Source of the DNA: Bradyrhizobium sp. 190 | GTDB lineage: Bacteria > Pseudomonadota > Alphaproteobacteria > Rhizobiales > Xanthobacteraceae | Assembly (NCBI RefSeq): GCF_023073415.1 | Contig: NZ_JADPJL010000012.1 | Location: 880,501-944,500, forward strand | Direction of reading: 5' to 3' | Length of the DNA: 64,000 nt | Part shown: in pieces, positions 49,996 to 58,788 of the stretch | How the letters are laid out: each line of letters starts with the position of its first letter | Numbering within the stretch: the stretch's first letter is position 1 | Made by a program: the position numbers and the translations under genes | The notes under the pieces: model-generated | Database searches by the model: none | Told to the model about the DNA's origin: nothing | Seen by the model: only the letters and a program-made list of their open reading frames with translations

Positions 49996-51540
49996 ATGGC
50001 AACACGAGTGAATGTCCAGCCTGGCCATGGCAAAGGTGGACGCCAACCGACCCGACAATTTCTGGATTCGCTTTCCGGGCACGACGATCCCGGAATGTTC
50101 GGGCGAATGTTTCCGAACCTCGAACCGCTCGCCGTCGACGACGCTCCGCTGCAAGAGCTCGCCGACGCGATGAAGGACGCCAATCCGGGCGACGCCGCCG
50201 GCAACAACACCAATATCCCCGCAGGGTTCACCTATCTCGGGCAGTTCGTTGATCACGATATCACGCTCGATCTCACCTCGTTCGGCGACAAGGAGGCCGA
50301 CCCGATCGCGGTCGAGAATTTCCGTACGCCGGCGCTCGATCTCGACAGTGTCTACGGCCTCGGTCCCGACGGCAGCCGGCAACTTTACGCGCGCAATCCC
50401 GGCGATGCCGACGGCAAGGCGCCCGGTCCGAAACTCTTGATCGGCAAGACCATCAGCGTCGACGATGTAATTATCACGCCGCGCAACGACCTGCCGCGCA
50501 ATCCGGAAGGCTTCGCGCTGATCGGCGATCATCGTAACGACGAAAATCTCGTCGTGGCGCAGACGCATCTGGCGATGCTGAAGTTTCACAACAAGGTCTG
50601 CGACCATCTCGCAGCATCCGGGGTGCCGGCCGGCGAGATATTTACGCAGGCGCGCCAGATGGTGACCTGGCATTACCAGTGGATGGTGCTGCACGATTTC
50701 GTCGAGCGCATCACCGAGAAGGGGATCGTCGCCAAGATCCTCGACCAGGGACGCCGCTTCTATCGCTTCAAGAAGACGCCCTACATGCCGGTCGAGTTCT
50801 CTGCGGCGGCGTACCGGTTCGGCCACAGCATGGTGCGCGAAGTGTACAGCCACAATCGCAAGTTCACGCCGGGCGGCGGCATTCCGGCCACGCTCAATCT
50901 GCTGTTCAAGTTCACCGGCCTGTCGGGCGGAATCATCGGAGACCTCGCGCCCGATCCGGTGCAGCCGCCGCTGCCGATTCCGGTGCTCTCCAGCAACTGG
51001 ATCATCGACTGGCGCCGCTACTACGAAGTGCTCGCGGCCAATCCGCCCAGTGTACGGCTCAATCCCTCCCGGAAGATCGATCCGTTCCTGATACCGCAGT
51101 TGCACGAGCTGCCGGGCGGGGGCGGCAGCCTTCCATTCCGCAACCTCAAGCGCGGCGTCTTGCTGGGCCTGCCATCGGGACAGGATGTCGCCAAGGCGAT
51201 GAAGATCAAGAATCCGCTTACGCCAGCCGAGATCGCGAAAGGAACGGACGGCGCGGTGGCCAAGAAGCACGGCCTGCATGAGCACACGCCGCTCTGGTAC
51301 TACATCCTCAAGGAGGCCGAGCAGCGTGGCGGCGGCGAAAAGCTTGGACCGGTCGGTGCCACGATCATCGCGGAAGTGTTCGTCGGCCTCGTGCACGGCG
51401 ACCAACAATCGTATCTGTGGCTGAAGGGCAAGAACTGGAAGCCGACGCTGCCCTCCAAGACTCCGGGCGAGTTTACCATGGCCGATCTGCTGAGGTTCGT
51501 CGGCGACATCAGCCCGATCGACGGGATTTCCACGGTCTAG
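49996..51540 (+). CDS. Animal-type haem peroxidase (peroxidase-cyclooxygenase superfamily)
   Basis: A 514-aa protein of the peroxinectin/myeloperoxidase-like superfamily. The distal His is in LGQFVDHDITLD, the catalytic Arg and proximal His region in AAAYRFGHSMVREVYSHN. Other family blocks are FRTPALDLDSVYGLGPDGSR and LVVAQTHLAMLKFHNKVCD. No signal peptide or RTX repeats are visible, so it may be cytoplasmic or exported by an unknown route. The ATG at 49996 follows attggaggaagtg. Bacterial members are scattered and few are characterised. Confidence 0.93.
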   Translation: MATRVNVQPGHGKGGRQPTRQFLDSLSGHDDPGMFGRMFPNLEPLAVDDAPLQELADAMKDANPGDAAGNNTNIPAGFTYLGQFVDHDITLDLTSFGDKEADPIAVENFRTPALDLDSVYGLGPDGSRQLYARNPGDADGKAPGPKLLIGKTISVDDVIITPRNDLPRNPEGFALIGDHRNDENLVVAQTHLAMLKFHNKVCDHLAASGVPAGEIFTQARQMVTWHYQWMVLHDFVERITEKGIVAKILDQGRRFYRFKKTPYMPVEFSAAAYRFGHSMVREVYSHNRKFTPGGGIPATLNLLFKFTGLSGGIIGDLAPDPVQPPLPIPVLSSNWIIDWRRYYEVLAANPPSVRLNPSRKIDPFLIPQLHELPGGGGSLPFRNLKRGVLLGLPSGQDVAKAMKIKNPLTPAEIAKGTDGAVAKKHGLHEHTPLWYYILKEAEQRGGGEKLGPVGATIIAEVFVGLVHGDQQSYLWLKGKNWKPTLPSKTPGEFTMADLLRFVGDISPIDGISTV

Positions 51541-51946
51541 GCGCTTTCGGCGCCTGCATCGTCTGGGATGCGATTGCGCGGCGCCAAGGCCGCGCAATCG
51601 CAATGACGTCTCAAGCCTATTTTGCTCTGCAATTTCCATCGTCATTGCGAGCGAAAGCGAAGCAATCCATCGGGCGGCGAAGCAAGAATGGCTGCGCACC
51701 TCGCGGACGGTGTTTGTGTGATCGCCGCTGTTCGCGCAAAAGTGCCGCCGGCCGGCACCATAGCGGCGGCGTTTTGGTCGGCAGCAATGACGACGTTCGC
51801 TGACGCAAATTGGCGGGCAATGATTGCGCGACTGTCCGGACTATCGCCGAGGCTGTAAATTAGTTCTATCCGATAACGATGTTAGCTGTGACGTAAAATG
51901 AAGGCGTAGTCTTATCTCCTTGCTAGCCGTTAGGGGGAGGCGCGTC
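51541..51946. other. Repeat-bearing intergenic region behind the peroxidase gene
   Basis: Holds an 11-bp perfect hairpin (51571-51600), then a dispersed element with gtcattgcgagcgaaagcga and agcaatccat (about 51640-51672), related to 31493-31583. The remaining 51673-51900 shows no supported gene; short open frames are Arg/Ala-rich without ribosome binding sites. Confidence 0.6.
51571..51600. terminator. Perfect 11-bp hairpin behind the peroxidase gene
   Basis: Arms cgattgcgcgg and ccgcgcaatcg with loop cgccaagg, 31 bp after the peroxidase stop. Not followed by T residues. It may be the outer arm of the dispersed repeat that follows. Confidence 0.5.
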
Positions 51947-52123
51947 ATGACCGACCTTGAAGCCAAATTGGAACGGTTTGAAACTCTTGCTGCCGAATGC
52001 GATTTGATTGGCAAGTTGACGACGGATGGGGCAAAGCGCGAGCTGTACCTGCGCCTCGCTTTTCATTACCGCGAACTGGTGGACGACCTGCGGACGGTGA
52101 TTGCGACCAATGACGCCGCGTAG
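51947..52123 (+). CDS. Small helical protein, 58 aa
   Basis: Starts MTDLEAKLERFETLAAECDL after ttagggggaggcgcgtc, a strong ribosome binding site. Residues LYLRLAFHYRELVDDLRTVI complete what looks like a two-helix hairpin. Similar small proteins are common in Bradyrhizobium from memory. No function known. Confidence 0.7.
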   Translation: MTDLEAKLERFETLAAECDLIGKLTTDGAKRELYLRLAFHYRELVDDLRTVIATNDAA

Positions 52124-52382
52124 CCCACCAAACCGCAGCGTGATTTTCGCCTGGCGTCGGCGACCGCGATAGATTGCGGCGTCGCCGATCCCTGCGGCGA
52201 TGCCTTCGCCGGCAGCCCGATCTCCATTCCTGACGGGCGCAGCGCTAGCGCAGGCAACACACGCGGCGCCGATTGACAGCCGCGGGACGGCCCGGCATCC
52301 TGATGCCGCTGCATGTAGGGCGCATCGGCTTTCGGCCGAAGGGGCAATGCCCACCTACGCGACGTCAACCGTAGCTGCGCCC

Positions 52383-53030
52383 ATGCCGAATATCGAAAAC
52401 TTTCGCAAACAGGCCAAGCTCATCCTGCGCTGGCATCGTGACCGTTACTATCCGGTCGCCGCCCAGATCAGGTCGGGCTTGCCCCGCTTCAGCCAGATGA
52501 CCGATCCTGACATCCTCGCGCACAGTTTTCGCCTGAGCGATGCGCAGGAGCTGGTCGCACGGCAGCATGGTTTCGAAAGCTGGCAGGCGCTCAAGACAGG
52601 ATTTTCGACCATGTCGGACCATGCAGACACCACTTCGACCGCAGCCGTCATCACCGCCGCCGAGCCGCAACTCTTCATCGACGATATCAAGGCGTCCTGT
52701 GATTTCTTCACAGGCAAGCTCGGCTTCACCGTGGTCTTTACCTATGGCGAGCCGCCATTCTACGCGCAGGTTGCGCGCGATGCGGCTCGGATCAACCTGC
52801 GCTGCGTCGCTGAGCCATTGATCGATCCTGACCTGCGCGACCGTGAACAGTTGCTCGCCGCCTCGCTCACCGTGGCGACCGCAGAAGAGATCAAGCAGCT
52901 TTTCCTCGCGTATCAGTCGGCGGGCGTCACCTTCTTCCAGACGCTGAGGCGGGAGCCCTGGGGCGCACGCAATTTCATCGTGAAAGATCCGGATGGCAAT
53001 TTGCTGCTATTCGCTGGTCCCGCGGAGTAA
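52383..53030 (+). CDS. VOC-family (glyoxalase/bleomycin resistance) protein with N-terminal helical domain
   Basis: A 215-aa protein. Residues 1-75 form a helical module starting MPNIENFRKQAKLILRWHRD and ending LVARQHGFESWQALKTG, as seen fused to VOC or ankyrin domains. Residues about 95-215 are a VOC domain: PQLFIDDIKASCDFFTGKLG, then AQVARDAARINLRCVAEP and NFIVKDPDGNLLLFAGP, where the final E of many VOC metal sites is not evident. An in-frame ATG at 52347 is an alternative start. It is convergent with a HAD gene and overlaps its end by 24 bp. Confidence 0.85.
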   Translation: MPNIENFRKQAKLILRWHRDRYYPVAAQIRSGLPRFSQMTDPDILAHSFRLSDAQELVARQHGFESWQALKTGFSTMSDHADTTSTAAVITAAEPQLFIDDIKASCDFFTGKLGFTVVFTYGEPPFYAQVARDAARINLRCVAEPLIDPDLRDREQLLAASLTVATAEEIKQLFLAYQSAGVTFFQTLRREPWGARNFIVKDPDGNLLLFAGPAE

Positions 53031-53699
53031 CGACGACCGCTCCCGCAACATCTGCAGCACCGCGCCAAGATCGGGCAGCACGGAAGCGCATCGCGCGCGC
53101 GACTCGTCCGTCGGCGCTACCATATCAGGCACCATGATGGTGATGGCGCCAGCGGCGTGGGCGGCGGTCACGCCGTGATTGGAATCCTCCACCGCCACGC
53201 AAGCCTCCGGCTTCAGGCCGAACCGTGCGGCAGCCAGAAGATAGAGGTCGGGGCTCGGCTTTCCACGCGCGACGTCGTCGCGGGTCAGGAGCGTCTCAAA
53301 ACGGTGGCGAATGCCTGCAAGCCGCAGATGTGCGTCGGCCGTGCGCAGCGACGAGGAGGTGACGATTGCCATCGGGCATTCGGCCGCCTGCAGCGCATCC
53401 AGGAGTTCGACCGCGCCGCTTTTCAGCGGCAGGCCCGCGCTTAAGATTTCATCGCGGTTGCTGACGAAAGCCCGGCTGATCTCCGCAAGCGGAAAGCTCT
53501 CCCCATAGCGCGCGTGCAGCAAGGCCTCGCATTCCGGACCGGGGAGGCCGACCATCGCCTGACACAGCGTCATGGTGTCGTCGGTGTAGCCATGCGTCTT
53601 CAACGCCGCGACCAGACTGTCGAGATAGACGCGCTCGGTGTCGAGCAGCGTGCCGTCCATGTCGAGGAGGACGGCGCTGACATTCCATTTGCCGGTCAC
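53007..53699 (-). CDS. HAD-superfamily hydrolase (beta-phosphoglucomutase-like)
   Basis: A 230-aa HAD subfamily IA protein. Motif I is LLDMDGTLLDTERVY (nucleophile Asp and acid Asp), motif II IVTSSSLRTA, motif III and IV KPSPDLYLLAAARFG and VAVEDSNHGVTAAHAAG. Likely a sugar phosphatase or phosphoglucomutase-like enzyme. GTG 53699 (VTGKWNVSAVLLD) is chosen, as it overlaps the upstream CWC gene stop in the GTGA form. Upstream in-frame residues are Arg-rich and overlap that gene. Confidence 0.9.
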   Translation of the reverse strand: MTGKWNVSAVLLDMDGTLLDTERVYLDSLVAALKTHGYTDDTMTLCQAMVGLPGPECEALLHARYGESFPLAEISRAFVSNRDEILSAGLPLKSGAVELLDALQAAECPMAIVTSSSLRTADAHLRLAGIRHRFETLLTRDDVARGKPSPDLYLLAAARFGLKPEACVAVEDSNHGVTAAHAAGAITIMVPDMVAPTDESRARCASVLPDLGAVLQMLRERSSLLRGTSE

Positions 53700-53899
53700 G
53701 TCGCGCCAGCGCCTGCGCGCTGTTCTGCGAGTTTGCGCAGGCAGGCCGGACAGAGACAATCGCTGCCGTCCACCGGCATCGGTAGGCGGAACGCTTCGTC
53801 GGAACACCAGCACGGCCCCGACAAGCTGCAATTGAATTCAGCGCCGCAGCTGGCGCAGGCGAGGCGGCGGGAAGGCTGATTTTCTAACCGATTTGTCAT
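53696..53899 (-). CDS. Cysteine-rich CWC family protein
   Basis: A 67-aa protein with eight Cys: LACASCGAEFNCSLSGPCWC in the front and GSDCLCPACLRKL in the rear, matching the cysteine-rich CWC family, probably a zinc or other metal site. Function unknown. It is translationally coupled to the HAD hydrolase gene and divergent from the DUF1800 gene. Confidence 0.88.
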   Translation of the reverse strand: MTNRLENQPSRRLACASCGAEFNCSLSGPCWCSDEAFRLPMPVDGSDCLCPACLRKLAEQRAGAGAT

Positions 53900-54001
53900 G
53901 AATCGGGCGGCATCCCCTAAGTGGAATTAATCTCAGGTTCACGGCGAAGCGCGGTATAATCAGCGGCAATATACGCCCGCGAAAGATCCAAGGGAAATCC
54001 G

Positions 54002-55549
54002 ATGGCCCGCGATTCGCAAGCAGCCCTTGTTGCGCTCAATCGCTTCGGACTGGGTGCGCGCGGCGGGGCCTCCGGCGATTTTCTCAATGCGGCCTCCGAT
54101 CCGCGCGGCTTCGTCAAGGCGGAACTCGCCCGTCCCAACGGTGTGCTGCTCGAAGTGCCGGGATTGCAGTCGACGCCGGCGCTCGGCAAGGCCGTGTTCG
54201 ACTATCAGTTCGGGATTCAGCAGGCCCGCGACGCAGCCGCCAAACAACTCACGCCGGCACCCGCGACCGAGGGGCAACCCCCGCCGGATGCGAAGGCGCA
54301 GCGGCGGAACCTTTCGCTCAACAGCATCGCCATGGAGATGGCGCCCAAGGAGCCAGCGAAACCGCCGGACAATGCGGCGATGGCGCCCGCCGAGGCGATG
54401 CGGCCCAGTGCGCCAAAACCGCCGCCGCAACCGCTCAACATCATCCAGAAAACCTTTCGTGCCGAGGCGCTGGCGCGGCTGCAGCGGGCCGTCATCGCCG
54501 ATTGCGGATTCACCGAGCGGCTGGTGGTGTTCTGGTCCAATCATTTCTGCATCTCCGCCAACAAGGGCGGCCCGGCGCGGATGTGGGCCGGCTCATTCGA
54601 GCGGGAGGCGATCCGGCCGCATGTGCTCGGCCGTTTCGGCGACATGCTGAGGGCGGTCGAGCAGCATCCGGCGATGCTGTTTTTTCTCGACAACCAGCAA
54701 TCGCTGGGTCCGGATTCGCGCGCCGGGAAGAACCGCAACCGCGGACTGAACGAAAACCTCGCCCGCGAAATTTTGGAACTGCATACGCTTGGCGTCGGAG
54801 GCGGCTATTCGCAGGAGGATGTGACGTCGCTGGCGAAAATCATCACGGGCTGGACCTATGCGGGGAGGCTGGGCCAGTTGGGGGCGCCCGGCTCCTTCGT
54901 GTTCAACGCCAATGCACATCAGCCGGGCGCGCAGCGGGTGATGGGAAAAATCTACGACGCGTCAGATGTAACGCAGGGCGAGGCGGTGCTGGCGGATCTC
55001 GCGCGCCATCCATCGACCGCGAAATTCATTGCGGCTAAGTTCGCGCGTCACTTCGTGGCCGACGATCCGCCACCGGCTCTGGTGGCGCGGCTCGTCGATG
55101 TCTTCACGCGAACCGACGGCGATCTGAAGGCGCTGGCGACGGCGCTGGTGGATTCCGACGACGCCTGGAAGGCGCCGCTCTCAAAGATGCGCTCGCCTTA
55201 CGAGTTTCTGGTCGCGGCCGGAAGATTGCTCGCGCAGATCCCGAACGATCCCGGCCGCTATCTCGGCGGCCTCAATGCGTTGGGCCAGCCGCTGTGGGCG
55301 CCCGCCGGGCCGAACGGTTTTCCCGATAGCAACGCGGCCTGGGCAGCGCCGGAAGGCGTCAAGCTGCGGCTCGATATATCAGCGCAGATTGCGTCAAGGC
55401 TCGCCGACGGCGCCGATCCGCGCGACCTGCTCGAACTGGTTGCCGCGGACGCGGCGTCATCAGAGACACGACGAACCATCGAGCGCGCGGAATCGCGGCA
55501 GCAGGCGCTGGCGCTGTTGTTGATGTCGCCGGAATTCCAGAGGAGATGA
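54002..55549 (+). CDS. DUF1800 domain-containing protein
   Basis: A 515-aa protein. It opens ALVALNRFGLGARGGASGDF, and the DUF1800 core has DCGFTERLVVFWSNHFCISA, NENLAREILELHTLGVGGGY and VTSLAKIITGWTYAG. A Pro-rich stretch (about 80-140) interrupts the front. No clear signal peptide is seen, although the DUF1501 partner has a Tat signal, so the pair may be exported together. The function of these pairs is not established. The stop overlaps the next gene by 4 bp. Confidence 0.92.
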   Translation: MARDSQAALVALNRFGLGARGGASGDFLNAASDPRGFVKAELARPNGVLLEVPGLQSTPALGKAVFDYQFGIQQARDAAAKQLTPAPATEGQPPPDAKAQRRNLSLNSIAMEMAPKEPAKPPDNAAMAPAEAMRPSAPKPPPQPLNIIQKTFRAEALARLQRAVIADCGFTERLVVFWSNHFCISANKGGPARMWAGSFEREAIRPHVLGRFGDMLRAVEQHPAMLFFLDNQQSLGPDSRAGKNRNRGLNENLAREILELHTLGVGGGYSQEDVTSLAKIITGWTYAGRLGQLGAPGSFVFNANAHQPGAQRVMGKIYDASDVTQGEAVLADLARHPSTAKFIAAKFARHFVADDPPPALVARLVDVFTRTDGDLKALATALVDSDDAWKAPLSKMRSPYEFLVAAGRLLAQIPNDPGRYLGGLNALGQPLWAPAGPNGFPDSNAAWAAPEGVKLRLDISAQIASRLADGADPRDLLELVAADAASSETRRTIERAESRQQALALLLMSPEFQRR

Positions 55550-56790
55550 CGTCCATGGCAACGACAATGGATTGCTGCGAGGGGCTGAATCCATCGGTCG
55601 TTTCGCGACGCGCGCTATTGCTCGGCGGCGCTTCCTTTGCGGCATGGGCCTACTTGCCGAAATTCGCGCGCGCCGCCGACGGCCGCGATCCGCGGCTGGT
55701 GGTCGTCATCCTGCGCGGCGCGCTGGATGGGCTCGCCACCGTCGCACCGATTGGCGATCCTGATTATGCCGGCCTGCATGGTTCGATCGCCTTGTCGTCG
55801 AACGGGCCGAACGCGGCTGTGGGGCTCGACAATTTCTTTTCGCTGCATCCGGCGATGCCGGAATTTGCGCGGATGTATCGCGAGAAGAAGGCGGCCGTGA
55901 TTCACGCGGTGGCGACGTCGTATCGCGACCGTTCGCATTTCGACGGGCAGGACGTGCTCGAAAGCGGCTTTGCAGGTCCAGGCCGGGTGCAGTCCGGCTG
56001 GCTCAACCGCGCACTGGAAGGCCTGCCGAAAGGCGAGCGGGTAATGAGCGCGCTCGCGGTCGGCCCGACCACGCCGCTGGTGCTGCGCGGTGCGGCGCCG
56101 ACGGTCGGCTGGGCGCCAGTCGCGGTGCCGCAGGCTGCCGAGGATACCGCGATGCGGCTCGTCGAGCTCTATCAACACCGCGACCCGGCGCTGGCGAGCG
56201 CGTTGAAGCAGGGCCTCGCGCTCGACAAAGCCGCGCAAGGCGACAACATGAAGCCGAAGCCCGGCACCAACGGCGTGGCCGCGATGCGGCTGGCGGCGCG
56301 CGGCGCCGCAAAGCTGATGGCGGCCGATGACGGCCCGCGGATCGGCGCGCTCGCCTTCGATGGTTGGGACACGCATGCCAATGAAGGCGGACCTGTAGGG
56401 CGGCTGGCGCAATTGCTCGGCGGCCTCGACGGCGCGCTGGCGGAATTCGAAACCGGGCTAGGGCCGCGCTGGCGCGATACCGCGATCGTGGTCGCCACCG
56501 AATTCGGCCGCACCGCGCGCATCAACGGCACGCAAGGCACCGACCACGGCACCGGCACCATCGCGCTGCTCGCCGGCGGCGCGGTGAAGGGCGGTCGGGT
56601 GATTTCGGATTGGCCGGGGCTGAAGCCCGCCAATCTCTATCAGGGCCGCGATCTCGCGCCGACCACCGATTTGCGCGCGGTCATGAAGGGCGTGCTGAAG
56701 GATCAGTTCGGGCTGGCCGAGAAAGTGCTGGCGGAGAGCGTGTTTCCGGACAGCAGCGCCGTGAAGCCGATGCAGGGATTGGTGGGGTGA
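55546..56790 (+). CDS. DUF1501 domain-containing protein, Tat-exported
   Basis: A 414-aa protein with a twin-arginine signal: VVSRRALLLGGASFAAWAYL, cleaved near ARA. The mature part is sulfatase/alkaline phosphatase-like: RLVVVILRGALDGLATVAP, HPAMPEFARMYREKKAAVIH, and IVVATEFGRTARINGTQGTD with HGTGTIALLAGG. An ATG at 55555 after ggagatgacgtcc is an alternative start. DUF1800-DUF1501 pairs are widely conserved; a role in a secreted complex is inferred only. Confidence 0.92.
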   Translation: MTSMATTMDCCEGLNPSVVSRRALLLGGASFAAWAYLPKFARAADGRDPRLVVVILRGALDGLATVAPIGDPDYAGLHGSIALSSNGPNAAVGLDNFFSLHPAMPEFARMYREKKAAVIHAVATSYRDRSHFDGQDVLESGFAGPGRVQSGWLNRALEGLPKGERVMSALAVGPTTPLVLRGAAPTVGWAPVAVPQAAEDTAMRLVELYQHRDPALASALKQGLALDKAAQGDNMKPKPGTNGVAAMRLAARGAAKLMAADDGPRIGALAFDGWDTHANEGGPVGRLAQLLGGLDGALAEFETGLGPRWRDTAIVVATEFGRTARINGTQGTDHGTGTIALLAGGAVKGGRVISDWPGLKPANLYQGRDLAPTTDLRAVMKGVLKDQFGLAEKVLAESVFPDSSAVKPMQGLVG

Positions 56791-56811
56791 GCGGCTAGTC
56801 CCACCCACGGT

Positions 56812-56973
56812 GTCGTCCCGGCCCATATGCGCAATTGCGCATCAGGAGCCGGGACCCATAACCACCGCAGATAATTGTTGGAACGCGCTGGAGCTCCAGC
56901 GCGGCATCACCACAGACATTCGTGGTTATGGGTCCCTGCGCCCGTGCGCAATTGCGCACTAGGCAGGGACGAC
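56812..56973. repeat. Dispersed inverted repeat, gtccctgcg family, copy 3
   Basis: Left end gtcgtcccggcccatatgcg caattgcgca, then gccgggacccataaccacc; right end cgtggttatgggtccctgcg and gcgcaattgcgcactaggca gggacgac. Both arms carry gcgcaattgcgca. It lies between the convergent DUF1501 and aldo/keto reductase genes. Confidence 0.8.
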
Positions 56974-56985
56974 GCCGAGCAAGAT

Positions 56986-57924
56986 CTATTTCGTAATCCC
57001 ATTCACTTCCGCCATCTCCTCTGCGCTCAGTGTCCAGCCGATCGCTTTCACGTTCTGCTCGACCTGCTCGACGCGGGTGGCGCCGGCGATGACGCTCGAC
57101 ACTTGCGGGTGCGACGCCAGCCAGGAGAACGCGAGCTCCAGCATGGTGTGGCCGCGGGCTTGCGCGAACGCCTGCAGTTTTTCGACGATGTCTTCATTGC
57201 GCGCCGTGACGTAGCGGTCCTTCAGCGCCGGCGCCTTGGCGAAGCGGGTGTCGTCGGGGACGGCGGCGCCGCGCTTGTATTTTCCGGTGAGGAGGCCGCT
57301 CGCCAGCGGGAAGAACGGCAGCAGGCCGAGTTTGTATTCCGTTGCTGCCGGCAACAGATCCTTTTCGATGCCGCGCACGACGAGGCTGTATTCGTCCTGG
57401 CAGGAGACGAAGCGGCTGACGTTCATCTGCCGCGCCATCATTTCCGCTTCCGCGATGCGCCACGCCGGAAAATTCGAATTGCCGATGTAGCGGACCTTGC
57501 CCTGGCGGACGAGGTCGTCGAGCGCGCGCAAGGTCTCTTCCATCGGCGTCAAGGGATCGTAATCATGCTGCTGGTAGAGATCGATGTAGTCGGTCTTCAG
57601 CCGCGTCAGGCTCGCCTCGACGGCGGACATGATGTAGCGGCGCGAGGCGCCCTGCCTGGTGCCGTCGGTTGCCATCGGTTTGGAATATTTCGTCGCCAGC
57701 ACGATGTCCTTGCGGCGGTCGCCGAGAACGGTGCCCAGCACGGTCTCGGAACCGCCCATGCCGGCATAGATGTCGGCGGTGTCGAACAGGGTGATGCCGA
57801 GGTCGATCGCCTTGTGGATCACCTTGCGCGAGGTCTCCAGATCGGTGCGCTGGCCAAAGTTGTTGCAGCCGAGGCCGACGGCGGAAACGCGCAGGCCGGA
57901 GCCGCCGAGGTTGCGAATTTGCAT
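56986..57924 (-). CDS. Aldo/keto reductase
   Basis: A 312-aa TIM-barrel NADPH oxidoreductase, starting MQIRNLGGSGLRVSAVGLGC. Catalytic residues are visible: Asp and Tyr in FDTADIYAGMGGSE, Lys in VLATKYSKPM and His in LYQQHDYDPLTP. NADP-binding region VIAGATRVEQVEQNVKAI is near the C-terminus. It belongs to the YajO/Tas-like AKR branch. Substrate unknown. Confidence 0.93.
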   Translation of the reverse strand: MQIRNLGGSGLRVSAVGLGCNNFGQRTDLETSRKVIHKAIDLGITLFDTADIYAGMGGSETVLGTVLGDRRKDIVLATKYSKPMATDGTRQGASRRYIMSAVEASLTRLKTDYIDLYQQHDYDPLTPMEETLRALDDLVRQGKVRYIGNSNFPAWRIAEAEMMARQMNVSRFVSCQDEYSLVVRGIEKDLLPAATEYKLGLLPFFPLASGLLTGKYKRGAAVPDDTRFAKAPALKDRYVTARNEDIVEKLQAFAQARGHTMLELAFSWLASHPQVSSVIAGATRVEQVEQNVKAIGWTLSAEEMAEVNGITK

Positions 57925-58046
57925 GGATTGATCCTGTGGGAAGCACGCGAGAAAAGAGGGGCCGGCATTGTGGCCCGCGCGGCTTGGCGCCGCAAGCAGC
58001 TGTAATGTCGGCCTTTGCGCTTGGCAGCCATGCGGCAGAAAAAGAT

Positions 58047-58083
58047 GCGGCCCCGGTCAGACGCGGCGACTGACGGGGGCCGC
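58047..58083. terminator. Long imperfect hairpin
   Basis: Arms gcggccccggtcag (58047-58060) and ctgacgggggccgc (58070-58083) pair with one mismatch around a 9-nt loop. It lies between the AKR start and the GNAT stop, downstream of the GNAT gene by 131 bp. It may terminate GNAT transcription. Confidence 0.5.
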
Positions 58084-58213
58084 TTGGGGGCGCGTGATCT
58101 GAGACGGGGGGCCTGATCAGACGCAGGCGCAGGCTAGCCGCGCTTTGTTACGCCGCCGTGACATCAGGACTTATCCACAGCCGGCCTGACGGGACCGTCT
58201 TCACGAAACCGTG

Positions 58214-58675
58214 TCAGAACAGCTTGCGGTACACGACGAAGCCGGAACGCTCCGCCACCTTGTCGTAAAGCTGCATCGCGGTGTGGTTGGTCTCGTGCGT
58301 CTGCCAATAGACGCGGGAAGATCCCGCAAGCTTCGCCCGTTCGTACACGCCGTTGATCAAGGCGCGGCCGACGCCCTTGCCGCGTACTGCGGCGCTGGTG
58401 AACAGATCCTGCAGATAACAATTCGGCTCGATCATGGTCGTAGAGCGGTGAAACAGATAATGCGTCAGCCCAAGCAGCTCGCCGCCGCGCTCGGCGACCA
58501 GCGCATGCACCGGCTCGTAGGCGTCGAAGAAGCGCGCCCACGTCATCGCGGTAATCTCGGGCGCAAGCGCGGTCGGGCCCGAGCGGCCGTAGAAGGCGTT
58601 GTAGCCATCCCACAGCGGAAGCCATTGCGCATAGTCCTGACGGGTGACGAAGCGGATGGTGAGGTCGCCGGACAT
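58214..58675 (-). CDS. GNAT-family N-acetyltransferase
   Basis: A 153-aa GNAT protein beginning MSGDLTIRFVTRQDYAQWLP. The acetyl-CoA motif is LQDLFTSAAVRGKGVGRALI, and VYWQTHETNHTAMQLYDKVA follows as in other family members. No specific substrate can be named. Single-gene unit. Confidence 0.9.
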   Translation of the reverse strand: MSGDLTIRFVTRQDYAQWLPLWDGYNAFYGRSGPTALAPEITAMTWARFFDAYEPVHALVAERGGELLGLTHYLFHRSTTMIEPNCYLQDLFTSAAVRGKGVGRALINGVYERAKLAGSSRVYWQTHETNHTAMQLYDKVAERSGFVVYRKLF

Positions 58676-58788
58676 TGAGCGTTTCCGTCTTGCTGGGAGG
58701 TGACGCTGGGACGCGCAGGAGGATGCCGTTCATTACTACAGACACGGCAGGCGGGGATCAATGTCGCAAGGAGGTTGCGGTGCAGCCG

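Noticed and set aside
49795..51699. 634-codon minus-strand frame opposite the haem peroxidase gene
   Set aside because: Antisense shadow; the plus-strand frame has all peroxidase motifs and a good ribosome binding site.
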